From: Sphingomonas sp. 7/4-4
Lineage (GTDB): Bacteria > Pseudomonadota > Alphaproteobacteria > Sphingomonadales > Sphingomonadaceae
Length of the DNA stretch: 64,000 bases
Direction of reading: 5' to 3'
Assembly: GCF_027941955.1 (NCBI RefSeq)
Contig: NZ_CP115960.1
Location: 1,364,001-1,428,000 of the forward strand
Part shown: positions 31,417-39,110 of the stretch, in pieces
Numbering within the stretch: the stretch's first letter is position 1
How the letters are laid out: every line of letters begins with the position of its first letter
Notes under the pieces: model-generated
Seen by the model: only the letters and a program-made list of their open reading frames with translations
Databases searched by the model: none
What the model was told of the DNA's origin: nothing
Made by a program: the position numbers and the translations under genes

Positions 31417-31901
31417 ACACGATCCTCCCTGCAAGCCCATGAGGGGCTCTGCTGACGATCGTCTGGCTCGCATTGGGTCCTGCGATCCGGACCTTGATCC
31501 GGCTAGTAAAGGCTACGCCGATCGGCTGGTCCCGGACACCCCCGATTTCGTCAAGTCATCGCGGATTTTGCCCGACCCATCCCGGACAAATGGCGCTTCA
31601 TCGCGTCCGCGCCTTTCGTATCGAATGCGAAACGGTCGGCAGAATGCCGTCCTAATCTAAGTGATTCGAGGCGGTTTAATTACCACTTTACTTCGCTTTA
31701 GTGACGACTCTGCACATGTCGCACCAGTTGACCCTGGCCCTCGCATTTGGGAAACAGGCGTTAGTTTGGCACGCAACAGGGTCCTGCGCTCCAACCACGA
31801 AGCATAGCTGCCGCGCCTCTTCGGGCGTGGTCTGCGAACGCATCCGGCGCTCTCCTCTCGTCCGTCGTTCGGGCGGGGCTCGAGTATGGCTGGAGGCGCG
31901 A
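31417..31901. promoter_or_regulatory. Divergent T3SS promoter region
   Basis: 485 bases without a convincing gene between the transglycosylase-sctV operon and the sctU operon. It contains regulon box 2 (31652-31668) and an AT-rich stretch just after it (about 31669-31700), the likely promoter zone. A half-site like boxes 1 and 5 (GGCTC-GAGTAT-GGC) lies at 31877-31890, just before sctU. A sigma-54-like TGGCAC near 31767 has no correctly spaced partner. Confidence 0.55.
31652..31668. promoter_or_regulatory. T3SS regulon box 2
   Basis: CTAATC-TAAGT-GATTCG, one mismatch from CTAATC-N5-GATTAG. It sits midway between the two divergent T3SS operons, about 236 bases from the transglycosylase start and 233 from the sctU start, so it could serve both. 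Confidence 0.55.
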
Positions 31902-33062
31902 TTGGCCGAGAAGAACGAAGGCGGCGACAAGACCGAAAAGCCGACGCCCAAGCGGCTGGCCGACGCGCGCAAGAAAGGCGACATCGCCAAGTCGCGCGAC
32001 ATCACCGCGACCGCGACTCTGTTCGTCTGGCTGCTCGTCCTGCTGTTCGGCGCAGGCTATGCGGGAAACCAGGTCATCGCATTGTTCGACGAAGGCTTCG
32101 TGCTGATCGGCGGCAACACGCCATTCCCAACCGCTTTGTCGCAGCTCGGCTGGGGCGCGATCTGGGCATTGCTCGGCATCACCGCCGTCGCGCTGCTTCC
32201 CGCCGCGATCACCGGCGTGATGAGCGAATTCCTCCAGGCCGGCGGCGTGTTCACTACCGAGAAGATGAAGCCTACGCTCGACAAGATGAACCCGATCGAG
32301 GGTTTCAAGCGGATGTTCAGCGTCGACAATCTCGTCGAGCTGGCCAAGACGCTCGCCAAGGCCGCATTGATCGTGTTCGTCGTCTGGCTGGTGCTGCGCG
32401 GCTCGCTGGCCGAGATCATCGAACGCACCGGCCCGACCTTGCTGCCGGTGGCCGACACCGACGGGCGCGCCGCGGCCGCCTCGATCCTGGTCTTCACCGG
32501 CGCGCTGGTGCGCACCGCTTTGCTCTGGACCTTCGGCGTCTTCCTGCTCGTCGCGGTGCTCGACATGGCGTGGCAGAAGCACAGCTACACCAAGAAATTG
32601 CGGATGAGCATGCGCGACATCCGCGAGGAGTCGAAGGAGAACGAAGGCAATCCGCTCATCAAGTCGAGCCGGCGCCAGCTCCACGAGGAATGGGCCAACC
32701 AGAACGCGGTCGGCGCCACCCGCGACGCCAATGTCCTCGTTGTCAATCCGACGCACATCGCCATCGCACTTGCCTATGACGAAGCGAGCTGCCCGGTCCC
32801 GATGATGACCGCCAAGGGCGAAGGCCCGCTCGCCGCGGCGATGCGCGCCGCCGCGGAGGAAGCCGGCATCCCGATCATCCGCCACGTCCAAGTCGCGCGG
32901 AAACTCTATGAGGACGGCGCACCCGACGATCTCATCCCGCGCGACATGTTCGACGCGATTGCCCAAATCATCCTGTGGGCGAAGCGCGTCCGCGACGGCC
33001 AGCCCGCGCCCGATCTCACCGAACCCGAACTGACAAAACACGAACCGATGGGGCCGCATTGA
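31902..33062 (+). CDS. sctU: T3SS export switch protein SctU
   Basis: 386 residues. It opens AEKNEGGDKTEKPTPKRLAD, the classic FlhB/SctU start. Four membrane segments follow, then the autocleavage motif NPTHIAIAL and RHVQVARKLYEDGAPDDLIP. SctU controls the switch from early to late substrates. The TTG at 31902 is chosen as start because GGAGG lies 5 bases upstream and the family N-terminus begins there; the open frame extends further upstream without homology. The stop overlaps the next ATG (TGATG). Confidence 0.95.
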   Translation: MAEKNEGGDKTEKPTPKRLADARKKGDIAKSRDITATATLFVWLLVLLFGAGYAGNQVIALFDEGFVLIGGNTPFPTALSQLGWGAIWALLGITAVALLPAAITGVMSEFLQAGGVFTTEKMKPTLDKMNPIEGFKRMFSVDNLVELAKTLAKAALIVFVVWLVLRGSLAEIIERTGPTLLPVADTDGRAAAASILVFTGALVRTALLWTFGVFLLVAVLDMAWQKHSYTKKLRMSMRDIREESKENEGNPLIKSSRRQLHEEWANQNAVGATRDANVLVVNPTHIAIALAYDEASCPVPMMTAKGEGPLAAAMRAAAEEAGIPIIRHVQVARKLYEDGAPDDLIPRDMFDAIAQIILWAKRVRDGQPAPDLTEPELTKHEPMGPH

Positions 33063-33343
33063 TGGATTCGACGATCGGCGCTGCGCTTTCCGGACTCCTC
33101 GGCACGATCATCGCGCTCGCGGTGGTGCTCGGGCTGGCATGGGTCAGCCTGCGCGCGCTGCGGCGCTGGCAGGACCGCGGGCTGGGCGGACGCGACGGCA
33201 CGGCCGAGCGCCAGATCCGCTTCGTCCGCGCGCTTCCCGTCGGCCAGCGCGAACGGCTGGTGCTGGTCGAGGCCGAGGGCGAGCTGATGCTGGTCGGAGT
33301 CACGCCGGGATCGATCTCGCTGTTGCGCAACTGGGGGCGGTGA
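33062..33343 (+). CDS. FliO-like export-apparatus assembly protein
   Basis: 93 residues. One N-terminal membrane helix (LLGTIIALAVVLGLAWVSLR) is followed by a small domain with IRFVRALPVGQRERLVLVEA and LMLVGVTPGSISLL, the FliO signature (a basic LPxGxRxRLVLVE strand, then LLVGVTPGxIxLL). FliO helps assemble the FliP-FliR gate in flagella; most virulence-type T3SS lack it. It is embedded between sctU and sctQ in one operon. The frame may originally have run on to 33390, since the alternative frame there ends exactly at the sctQ start. Confidence 0.8.
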   Translation: MDSTIGAALSGLLGTIIALAVVLGLAWVSLRALRRWQDRGLGGRDGTAERQIRFVRALPVGQRERLVLVEAEGELMLVGVTPGSISLLRNWGR

Positions 33344-33386
33344 AGGATGCCGAAGCTGTGTCGTCGCCCGCGTCGGAGACGATCCA

Positions 33387-34379
33387 GTGAACGCGCAACC
33401 CGAACCGCTCCGTAACAATCTGCGCGCGATCGACCAGAATCGCGCACAGCTTCAGACCACGCTGATCGGCGCGCTCAACCGCCGGCTCATCGACGAGCTC
33501 CAGACCGGTGCCCGCATCGCCACCGAGCGCGACCGGCGCGCGGCGATCGCATGGATCCAGTTCCGCAGCGGCGAGCATCTCGTCCAGATCGCGCCCTTGC
33601 TGGTCGATGGTGCGCTCGCCCGCGTCTCGGGCGCGCAAGGCAGCGTCGACGCCGCCGCCGCCGCCGCGACCCTGGGCCGGATCGAGCCGCTGGTCGGCGC
33701 GCTGGAGTTGGTGCTCGGCTGCGAACTCCAGCCCGCGGGGCTGCACAAGAGCTATGCCGGCGATCCGGTTTTGCTGCGGCTCGACGCGACGACCGGCAGC
33801 GGCGCCATCCAGCATCGCCTGCTGCTCGCGGTCCCGCCCGAGATGGCGGTCGAGCCCCTCGCCGAGATCGAGCTCGCCGCCACGGCGATCGGCGGATTGA
33901 GGCTGCGCTGGACCGCACGTTTCGGCGGCCCCGCCATCCGCGCCGCGCGCATGGCGGCGATCGCGCCCGGCGATCTGCTGCTGCTCGGAACCGGTGCGCC
34001 GGTCGCGAAGTTGTCATTGCCGGGCCGCAACGATGCGCCACGCGCACGCATTGCTTTCAATAACGGGGTGCTGGTTTTGCAGGATGATGCCGCAATGGAC
34101 GGATCGCAGGAGGCGTCCGCGCTTGCTTCGGCGGACGGCGAACCCGGCTGGGCCGATGTCCGGATTCCGACGACGATCGAGATCATCGGCGCGGGCATGA
34201 CCGCCGCCGAGCTGGCGACGCTCGGCAAGGGTAGCGTGCTCCCCTTGCCTGCCAATGGCGGAACGCTGCCGGTGCGCCTGATCGCCGGCGAGCAATGTGT
34301 CGCCGAGGGCGAGCTCGTCGCGGTCGGCGAGGGCTTCGGCGTATTGGTCACCGGAGTCACTGCCGACGGGGAAGCGTGA
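33387..34379 (+). CDS. sctQ: T3SS C-ring/sorting-platform protein SctQ
   Basis: 330 residues from a GTG. The N-terminal half is variable. The C-terminal part carries two SpoA-type domains: PGDLLLLGTGAPVAKLSLPG with RIAFNNGVLVL, and IPTTIEIIGAGMTAAELATL with GGTLPVRLIAGEQCVAEGEL and VAVGEGFGVLVTGV. SpoA domains form the cytoplasmic platform that loads substrates. The order U-FliO-Q-R-S-T fits. The stop overlaps the sctR ATG (TGATG). Confidence 0.85.
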   Translation: MNAQPEPLRNNLRAIDQNRAQLQTTLIGALNRRLIDELQTGARIATERDRRAAIAWIQFRSGEHLVQIAPLLVDGALARVSGAQGSVDAAAAAATLGRIEPLVGALELVLGCELQPAGLHKSYAGDPVLLRLDATTGSGAIQHRLLLAVPPEMAVEPLAEIELAATAIGGLRLRWTARFGGPAIRAARMAAIAPGDLLLLGTGAPVAKLSLPGRNDAPRARIAFNNGVLVLQDDAAMDGSQEASALASADGEPGWADVRIPTTIEIIGAGMTAAELATLGKGSVLPLPANGGTLPVRLIAGEQCVAEGELVAVGEGFGVLVTGVTADGEA

Positions 34380-35041
34380 TGGAACTTTCGAGCTTCACGC
34401 CCGGCTCGGCGCTCGTCGTCGTCGTCGCGCTGGCGCTGGCGCCCTTCTTCGCGGTGATGGTGACCTCCTTCACCAAGATCGTCGTCACGCTGAGCCTGCT
34501 GCGTAATGCGCTCGGCCTCCAGCAGGTGCCGCCCAACATCGTCCTCAACGGCCTCGCGCTGATCCTGACGCTCTACGTCATGTATCCGGTCGGGCAGCAG
34601 ATGCAGGATGCCATTGCCGCGCGGCAGGTCCAGGGCAGCGTGATGCAGTCCACGGCATCGATCTCGACTGCGATCGATGCCGGCAAGGAGCCGCTGCGCG
34701 AGTTCCTGATCAAGCACAGCGACCCCAACGAACGAACCTTCTTCCTGCGCACCGCGCAGCGCGTCGGCAATCCCGAGCACGCCAAGGAGATGACCGATCG
34801 CGACCTGATCATCGTCATCCCCGCGTTCGTGGTGAAAGAGCTGAGCCTGGCGTTCCAGATCGGCTTCCTGATCTTCCTGCCCTTCCTCGTCATCGATCTC
34901 GTCATCTCGAACATCCTGCTCGCGATGGGGATGATGATGCTCTCGCCCACCACGATATCTCTGCCCTTCAAGCTCTTGCTGTTCGTGCTCGTCGACGGCT
35001 GGGTGAAGCTCAGCCACGGGCTGGTGCTGTCCTATGCCTGA
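34379..35041 (+). CDS. sctR: T3SS export gate protein SctR
   Basis: 220 residues, member of the FliP/SctR family. Hallmarks are FFAVMVTSFTKIVVTLSLLR, NALGLQQVPPNIVLNGLALI, FLIKHSDPNERTFF, LIIVIPAFVVKELSLAFQIG and ISNILLAMGMMMLSPTTISL, ending PFKLLLFVLVDGW. Four membrane helices. Five SctR subunits form most of the export pore. The frame is intact. Confidence 0.97.
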   Translation: MELSSFTPGSALVVVVALALAPFFAVMVTSFTKIVVTLSLLRNALGLQQVPPNIVLNGLALILTLYVMYPVGQQMQDAIAARQVQGSVMQSTASISTAIDAGKEPLREFLIKHSDPNERTFFLRTAQRVGNPEHAKEMTDRDLIIVIPAFVVKELSLAFQIGFLIFLPFLVIDLVISNILLAMGMMMLSPTTISLPFKLLLFVLVDGWVKLSHGLVLSYA

Positions 35042-35050
35042 GGTGTCCCC

Positions 35051-35320
35051 ATGAACGGCGACTTCATCAGCCTCACCAACGACGCGCTGTGGCTCGTGCT
35101 GATCCTCTCGGCGCCGCCGATCATCGTCGCCTCGGTGGCGGGGCTGCTCGTCGCCATCATCCAGGCCGCGACGCAGATTCAGGAACAGACGCTGCAATAT
35201 ACCGCCAAGTTCTTCGCGATCGTGCTCACCCTGTTCGTGACCGCGTCGCTGATCGGCGCGTCGCTCTATCGCTATAGCGACCGCATCTTCAGCGAATTCC
35301 CAGCGATGATCCGGCGGTGA
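35051..35320 (+). CDS. sctS: T3SS export gate protein SctS
   Basis: 89 residues with two membrane hairpin helices, typical of FliQ/SctS: LILSAPPIIVASVAGLLVAI, then IQAATQIQEQTLQYTAKFFA with the conserved QxQEQTL. It lies 9 bases after sctR, and its stop overlaps the sctT GTG by 4 bases. Confidence 0.96.
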   Translation: MNGDFISLTNDALWLVLILSAPPIIVASVAGLLVAIIQAATQIQEQTLQYTAKFFAIVLTLFVTASLIGASLYRYSDRIFSEFPAMIRR

Positions 35321-36093
35321 CCGGCTGGAGTGATCCGATGCTCCTGCTCGGCGTGGCGACTGCGCGGATCGCGGTCGCCTTCATGCTGATGCCGATCTTC
35401 TCGCCCGATCTGATCCCGGCGATGGTGCGCAACTCGATTCTCGTCTCGCTGGGCATCGTCTCGCTGACGCTCCAGCCCACGCTCGACGTATCGATGATGG
35501 GCCCGGGCCAATGGGGTGCGATGTTCGCCAAGGAAGTGTTCGTCGGCCTCGTCATCGGCTTCTTCTTCGGCTCGGTGCTCTGGGCGCTGGAGGCCGCCGG
35601 GCAGATCATCGACACCAAGGTCGGCGCAACGATGGCGCAGATCGTCGATCCGCTCTCGGGCCACCAGACCTCGCTAAACGGCGCGTTCCTCGGCCGGCTC
35701 GCCGGGATCGTCTTCATCTTCTCTGGCGGCCTCTCCTTGCTCGTCCATGTGCTGATGGAAAGCTATGCATTGTGGCCGGTCGCCGCGCCGATGCCCACGC
35801 TCGACGCGCGCGGCCTTGGACTGTTCGAGGCCGAGTTCGGCCGGCTGATGGTCCTCGCCACCTTGTTCGCCGCGCCGGTGCTGACGGTGCTCTTCCTGAT
35901 CGATGTCGGGCTCGGGCTGATCAACCGCTTCGCCCAGCAGCTCAACGTGTTCACTTTGTCGATGTCGATCAAGGCGTTCGCCGCCACAGCGATCGTGCTG
36001 CTGCTGATCGGCTCGTTCATCGAGGCGATCACCCGTGACATCCTCAGCCGCCCGGACCTGATCCTGAACATCCTGCGCGGGCTGGCCCATTGA
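35317..36093 (+). CDS. sctT: T3SS export gate protein SctT
   Basis: 258 residues from a GTG. FliR/SctT family features are RIAVAFMLMPIFSPDLIPAM, FAKEVFVGLVIGFFFGSVLW, AAGQIIDTKVGATMAQIVDP, SGHQTSLNGAFLGRLAGIVF and INRFAQQLNVFTLSMSIKAF. About six membrane helices. It completes the R5S4T1 pore. Its stop overlaps the TTG of the LuxR-type gene by 4 bases, placing that regulator in the apparatus operon. Confidence 0.95.
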   Translation: MTGWSDPMLLLGVATARIAVAFMLMPIFSPDLIPAMVRNSILVSLGIVSLTLQPTLDVSMMGPGQWGAMFAKEVFVGLVIGFFFGSVLWALEAAGQIIDTKVGATMAQIVDPLSGHQTSLNGAFLGRLAGIVFIFSGGLSLLVHVLMESYALWPVAAPMPTLDARGLGLFEAEFGRLMVLATLFAAPVLTVLFLIDVGLGLINRFAQQLNVFTLSMSIKAFAATAIVLLLIGSFIEAITRDILSRPDLILNILRGLAH

Positions 36094-36458
36094 ACGCCGC
36101 CGCCCCCGCCCCCGCCCCGATGACCGAGGACGAGCGCCTCGCCGCCATCGCCGAATTGCTGCGCAAGGCCGATGCGATGCCCGGCGCGCCCGAGCGCGTA
36201 GCCCTGGGCGAGCACATGATCGAAGCAGCGCGCGTGCCGAAGCGCCACCGCGAGGCGCTGTTGCGGCTCACCCCCACCGAAATCACCTGCATCCGCTTCC
36301 TCGGCTGGGGCCGCTCGAACGGCGACATCGCCACGCTGCTGCTGATGGCGGAAAATACCGTGCGAGTGCATTTGTCGAACGTCGCACGCAAGCTCGAGCT
36401 CGACGGGATGCGCGAGCTCGCGGCGCTGGCGGGGCTGCTTTTCTACCCTTCGGACTGA
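36090..36458 (+). CDS. LuxR-type HTH regulator of the T3SS operon
   Basis: 122 residues from a TTG coupled to sctT. The C-terminal GerE/LuxR helix-turn-helix is clear: LTPTEITCIRFLGWGRSNGD, then IATLLLMAENTVRVHLSNVA and RKLELDGMREL. The N-terminal 55 residues are too short for a receiver or autoinducer domain, so it is a stand-alone DNA-binding protein. LuxR-type dimers bind palindromes, so it is the best candidate to read the five CTAATC-N5-GATTAG boxes, one of which starts 4 bases after its stop. Confidence 0.85.
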   Translation: MNAAAPAPAPMTEDERLAAIAELLRKADAMPGAPERVALGEHMIEAARVPKRHREALLRLTPTEITCIRFLGWGRSNGDIATLLLMAENTVRVHLSNVARKLELDGMRELAALAGLLFYPSD

Positions 36459-36461
36459 ACC

Positions 36462-36491
36462 CTAATCGGATCGACTAGCCGTCCCTAGTCG
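36462..36491. promoter_or_regulatory. T3SS regulon box 3 with an overlapping second palindrome
   Basis: Box: CTAATC-GGATC-GACTAG (36462-36478), one mismatch from consensus and sharing TAATCGGATCGA with box 1. A second exact inverted repeat, CGACTAG-N6-CTAGTCG (36472-36491), overlaps it, so two dimers could compete or stack. It lies 110-139 bases upstream of the gene at 36601. Confidence 0.6.
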
Positions 36492-36531
36492 TTTCGCGGA
36501 GAGCAACGCCCGAGGAAAAATGCTGAAAGGT

Positions 36532-36565
36532 GATGGTCGATCAGGAGCATCGGCACCTGACCATC
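36532..36565 (+). promoter_or_regulatory. Leader hairpin before the gene at 36601
   Basis: GATGGTC ... GACCATC arms, extended inward by CAGG/CCTG with a 3-base bulge, followed by the self-complementary GGCGGCGGCGCCGCC. The structured leader lies about 35 bases before the ATG and its GAAGGAG site. It might affect translation of the gene; no riboswitch family is recognised. Confidence 0.4.
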
Positions 36566-36600
36566 CGGCGGCGGCGCCGCCCTCGTGAAGGAGTAATGCG

Positions 36601-37209
36601 ATGTTTGGTGGCATTCTGAGCAGCGTTGTGAACCCGAGCAATCTGGCGATGCTCGCAATGGGTCCGGGCGGCTGGGCCGGGCTGGCGGCGAAGACGCTGA
36701 TGTCGGCGGTCGGCCAGCAGATCATTCAGCAGCTCGGCGAAAAGCTGGGCCTGCCGCAGTCGACGATCGATCTCGCGCAGGGCGCCTTCTGCGCCTCTGT
36801 CGGCGACACCCGCGGCGCGACGCGCAATATCGGCGAAGTGGTCTCGGGCATCGCCGACCGCACCGGGGCCAGCCCGTTCGAGGCCGCCTCGGCCGAACGC
36901 GATCTGGGCAACATCATCGACAAGATGTCGACCAGCCTCGCCGAGAGCCGCGAAGCCAAGGAAGCCCGCGCGAGCGGCGGTGGCAAGAGCTGGCTGATGG
37001 CGATTGCCGAAGCGCTCGGCCGCACTTCTGACAAGCTCGCCAAGGAAATGGACGACATGAGCAAGACCCTCGGCGAGGGCGAGAACAAGTCGTCGCAGAA
37101 CCTCAAGTTCGGCGCCAAGTCGCAGGAGTTCAGCCAGTTCTTCAGCTCGGCCAACACCGTGATCAAGACGCTGGGCGAAGCGCTTTCGCAGGGTGCGCGC
37201 AAGCAGTAA
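36601..37209 (+). CDS. Unknown helical protein, candidate T3SS substrate
   Basis: 202 residues, no signal peptide, Gly/Ala/Ser-rich and helical. The N-terminus (MFGGILSSVVNPSNLAMLAM, then GPGGWAGLAAKTLMSAVGQQ) is mildly hydrophobic. The C-terminus FGAKSQEFSQFFSSANTVIK, then TLGEALSQGARKQ, is amphipathic, as in filament, tip or translocator proteins. It has its own promoter region with box 3 and a strong ribosome site (GAAGGAG). The position right after the apparatus operon suits a tip, filament or translocator. No family recognised. Confidence 0.7.
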   Translation: MFGGILSSVVNPSNLAMLAMGPGGWAGLAAKTLMSAVGQQIIQQLGEKLGLPQSTIDLAQGAFCASVGDTRGATRNIGEVVSGIADRTGASPFEAASAERDLGNIIDKMSTSLAESREAKEARASGGGKSWLMAIAEALGRTSDKLAKEMDDMSKTLGEGENKSSQNLKFGAKSQEFSQFFSSANTVIKTLGEALSQGARKQ

Positions 37210-37283
37210 TCCGCGCACTCATCACACTCTCTCACCCCGGGGTCCCGAGCCCCGGGGTGAGTATCTGTTTTGGGAGAATGTCG

Positions 37284-38207
37284 ATGCGATTCCGGAACCG
37301 CCAAAGCCGCCTCGCCGCGCTTGTCCTGCTGCTCGCGGGGTTCGCCGCCCCGGCCGCGGCGCAGGAATTCAGCGCGATGGATATGACCGGAATGGGCATC
37401 TACGCGATGGAAGACAGCGTGATGGACGCGGCCGGGGAAAGCGTATCGAACAACCGGCGCGGCCATGCGCGGCAGGCTGTGCAGGCACCGGCGGTTCGGC
37501 TGACCTACACGCCATCGATGGAGCGGCGGCGCGCCAATTTCGCTCAGTTCGTCGCCAAGTCGCGCAAGAAGGATCCGAAGGGCGCGGCAATGCTCGAGAA
37601 GGAGCTCGCCTCCTCCGACGTGATCGCCAAGATGGGCCGCGAGCTCTCCGCCTTCGGGATGCGCACCGACAATGTCGGCGACGCTTATGCTGCGTGGTGG
37701 CTCAACGCCTGGCTCGCCTCGCGCCAGCGCACCGATACGCCGTCCGCCCGCCAGATCGCCGCGGTCCGCGAGCAGGCCGCGCAGGCGATGAAGTCGGTGC
37801 CAGAAATGGCCAACGCCAGCGACGCGGTGAAGCAGGAGATGGCCGAGGCCAATCTGGTCCAGGCCGCGTTGATCGGCGCCTATATGGAACATGCCAGGGG
37901 CAATCCGGGGCTTTCCAAACAGGTTGCTGCGGCAGTCCGCAAGGGCGCGCGCGCTTCGGGGCTCAACCTCGACGCGATGGAACTCACCGATGACGGGTTC
38001 GTGCCAGGCGGCGTCGGCGCCGTCGAAGACGAATCGGACGGGCAGGTCGCGAGTACACCGAAAGACAAGCCGCAGCTGGCGGCGGCGCGTGAAAAGGACG
38101 GCAACGACACGATCGTCTATGCCGTCGGCGCCGCCGCGGCCGCGGGACTGATCGGCGGCGTCTGGTTGGCGCGCGGTCGCAAGTCCGACATCGGCCGGCA
38201 GGGATAG
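37284..38207 (+). CDS. DUF6683-like exported protein with C-terminal membrane anchor
   Basis: 307 residues. A signal peptide (LAALVLLLAGFAAPAAAQEF) is followed by a helical domain (FAQFVAKSRKKDPKGAAMLE; SAFGMRTDNVGDAYAAWWLN; KGARASGLNLDAMELTDDGF) that resembles what I recall of the DUF6683 family. A C-terminal membrane helix ends in a basic tail (IVYAVGAAAAAGLIGGVWLA, then RGRKS). It is probably a periplasmic protein attached to the inner membrane. The start at 37284 is preferred over ATG 37278 for spacing to GGGAG. Its role beside the T3SS is unknown. Confidence 0.7.
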   Translation: MRFRNRQSRLAALVLLLAGFAAPAAAQEFSAMDMTGMGIYAMEDSVMDAAGESVSNNRRGHARQAVQAPAVRLTYTPSMERRRANFAQFVAKSRKKDPKGAAMLEKELASSDVIAKMGRELSAFGMRTDNVGDAYAAWWLNAWLASRQRTDTPSARQIAAVREQAAQAMKSVPEMANASDAVKQEMAEANLVQAALIGAYMEHARGNPGLSKQVAAAVRKGARASGLNLDAMELTDDGFVPGGVGAVEDESDGQVASTPKDKPQLAAAREKDGNDTIVYAVGAAAAAGLIGGVWLARGRKSDIGRQG

Positions 38208-38270
38208 TCGTTGCGATTATGGCGCGCGAGCCTTCCGCAGACCAGATAAGCGGGGAAGATGGAGGCGATT

Positions 38271-38497
38271 ATGTCGATCGAGATCGGCGTGCGAATTCCA
38301 GGACCAATGCCGGCATCGACGTGGCCCTGGCCTCGCGTTCGCAGCAGAAGAACGACATGGCGGTGGAGAGCCAGCATGAAGCCGGCGACGTAGTGCGCGA
38401 TGCAAACCGCGCCTCGCCGCTGTTGCAGGAAGGCCCGCTCGAACGATTGCTCGACACGCCCTCCCCGCTCGACCGGCTTTCGGAGGCGAGGAAGTGA
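38271..38497 (+). CDS. Small unknown protein, possibly frame interrupted
   Basis: ATG 38271 has a strong GGAGG (38261-38265) 5 bases upstream, giving MSIEIGV. The convincing coding sense then lies in the frame that is open from 38219: NAGIDVALASRSQQKNDMAV, ending LLDTPSPLDRLSEARK at 38497. One missing base near 38290 would join them to about 75 residues. It is polar and without a signal peptide, as expected of a small T3SS chaperone or substrate. If no indel exists, the start is ATG 38219. Confidence 0.45.
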
Positions 38498-38537
38498 CAT
38501 GCCGCCGGCCCGGCCGGACGCACATGGGAACAGGATC

Positions 38538-39046
38538 ATGACCAGTATCGACCGTATCTCCGGGGCCTCACCCTCTCCCCCGCCAGCAGCGCGTCCACCG
38601 ACGCGCGCGGTGCGGCGATCGAGACCATGGGTGAGATCGGTCACCGCGTCCTCGCCTGGGTCGATGCCGCCAGCCGCGGCAACGGTAGCGGCGCGCAGGC
38701 GTGGAGCCAGACCGCCGGCAACGGCAGCGGTTTCGCGCCCGACATGGGCGAGCTCGCCCGGCGCGGGGACGTTTACGGCCTGGGCGACCTGACGCGCGAC
38801 CTCTCCGCGCGCTTCGGCGGCAGCCCCGCGCAGGAAGGCGAACTGCGCCGTGCGCTCGACGATTTCACGCGTCAGGCAGTGGTCCAGATCGCCGGCCTGT
38901 CAGGGGCGAGCGGCGACCAGCAGATCGGCGGCGTCCGTGCGGCACTCGACAGCGCGTCGCATGCCGATGCGCTCGGCGGTCTCGACGGCGTGATCGCGCA
39001 CTTCGAAGCGGCGACCGCCGATCTCTCCGCGCAAAATCGCAGTTGA
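38538..39046 (+). CDS. Unknown Ser/Ala-rich helical protein, frame interrupted
   Basis: About 169 residues when joined. MTSIDRISG is followed, after restoring one G in the GGGG run at 38562-38565, by LTLSPASSASTDARGAAIET, HRVLAWVDAASRGNGSG and a helical C-terminus (RALDDFTRQAVVQIAGLSGA; ALGGLDGVIAHFEAATADLS). The Ser-rich, unstructured N-terminus and lack of signal peptide are typical of T3SS substrates. No family recognised. Confidence 0.55.
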
Positions 39047-39110
39047 GGCGGAACCCGACGCGCCTTTGTGCGTGCTAGCGCCGTACACTCCCGCTCTTGA
39101 GAGGTCCTCG

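Noticed and set aside
31767..31790. Possible sigma-54 promoter (TGGCAC) before sctU
   Set aside because: No GC-containing -12 element at the required spacing; only half of the signature is present.
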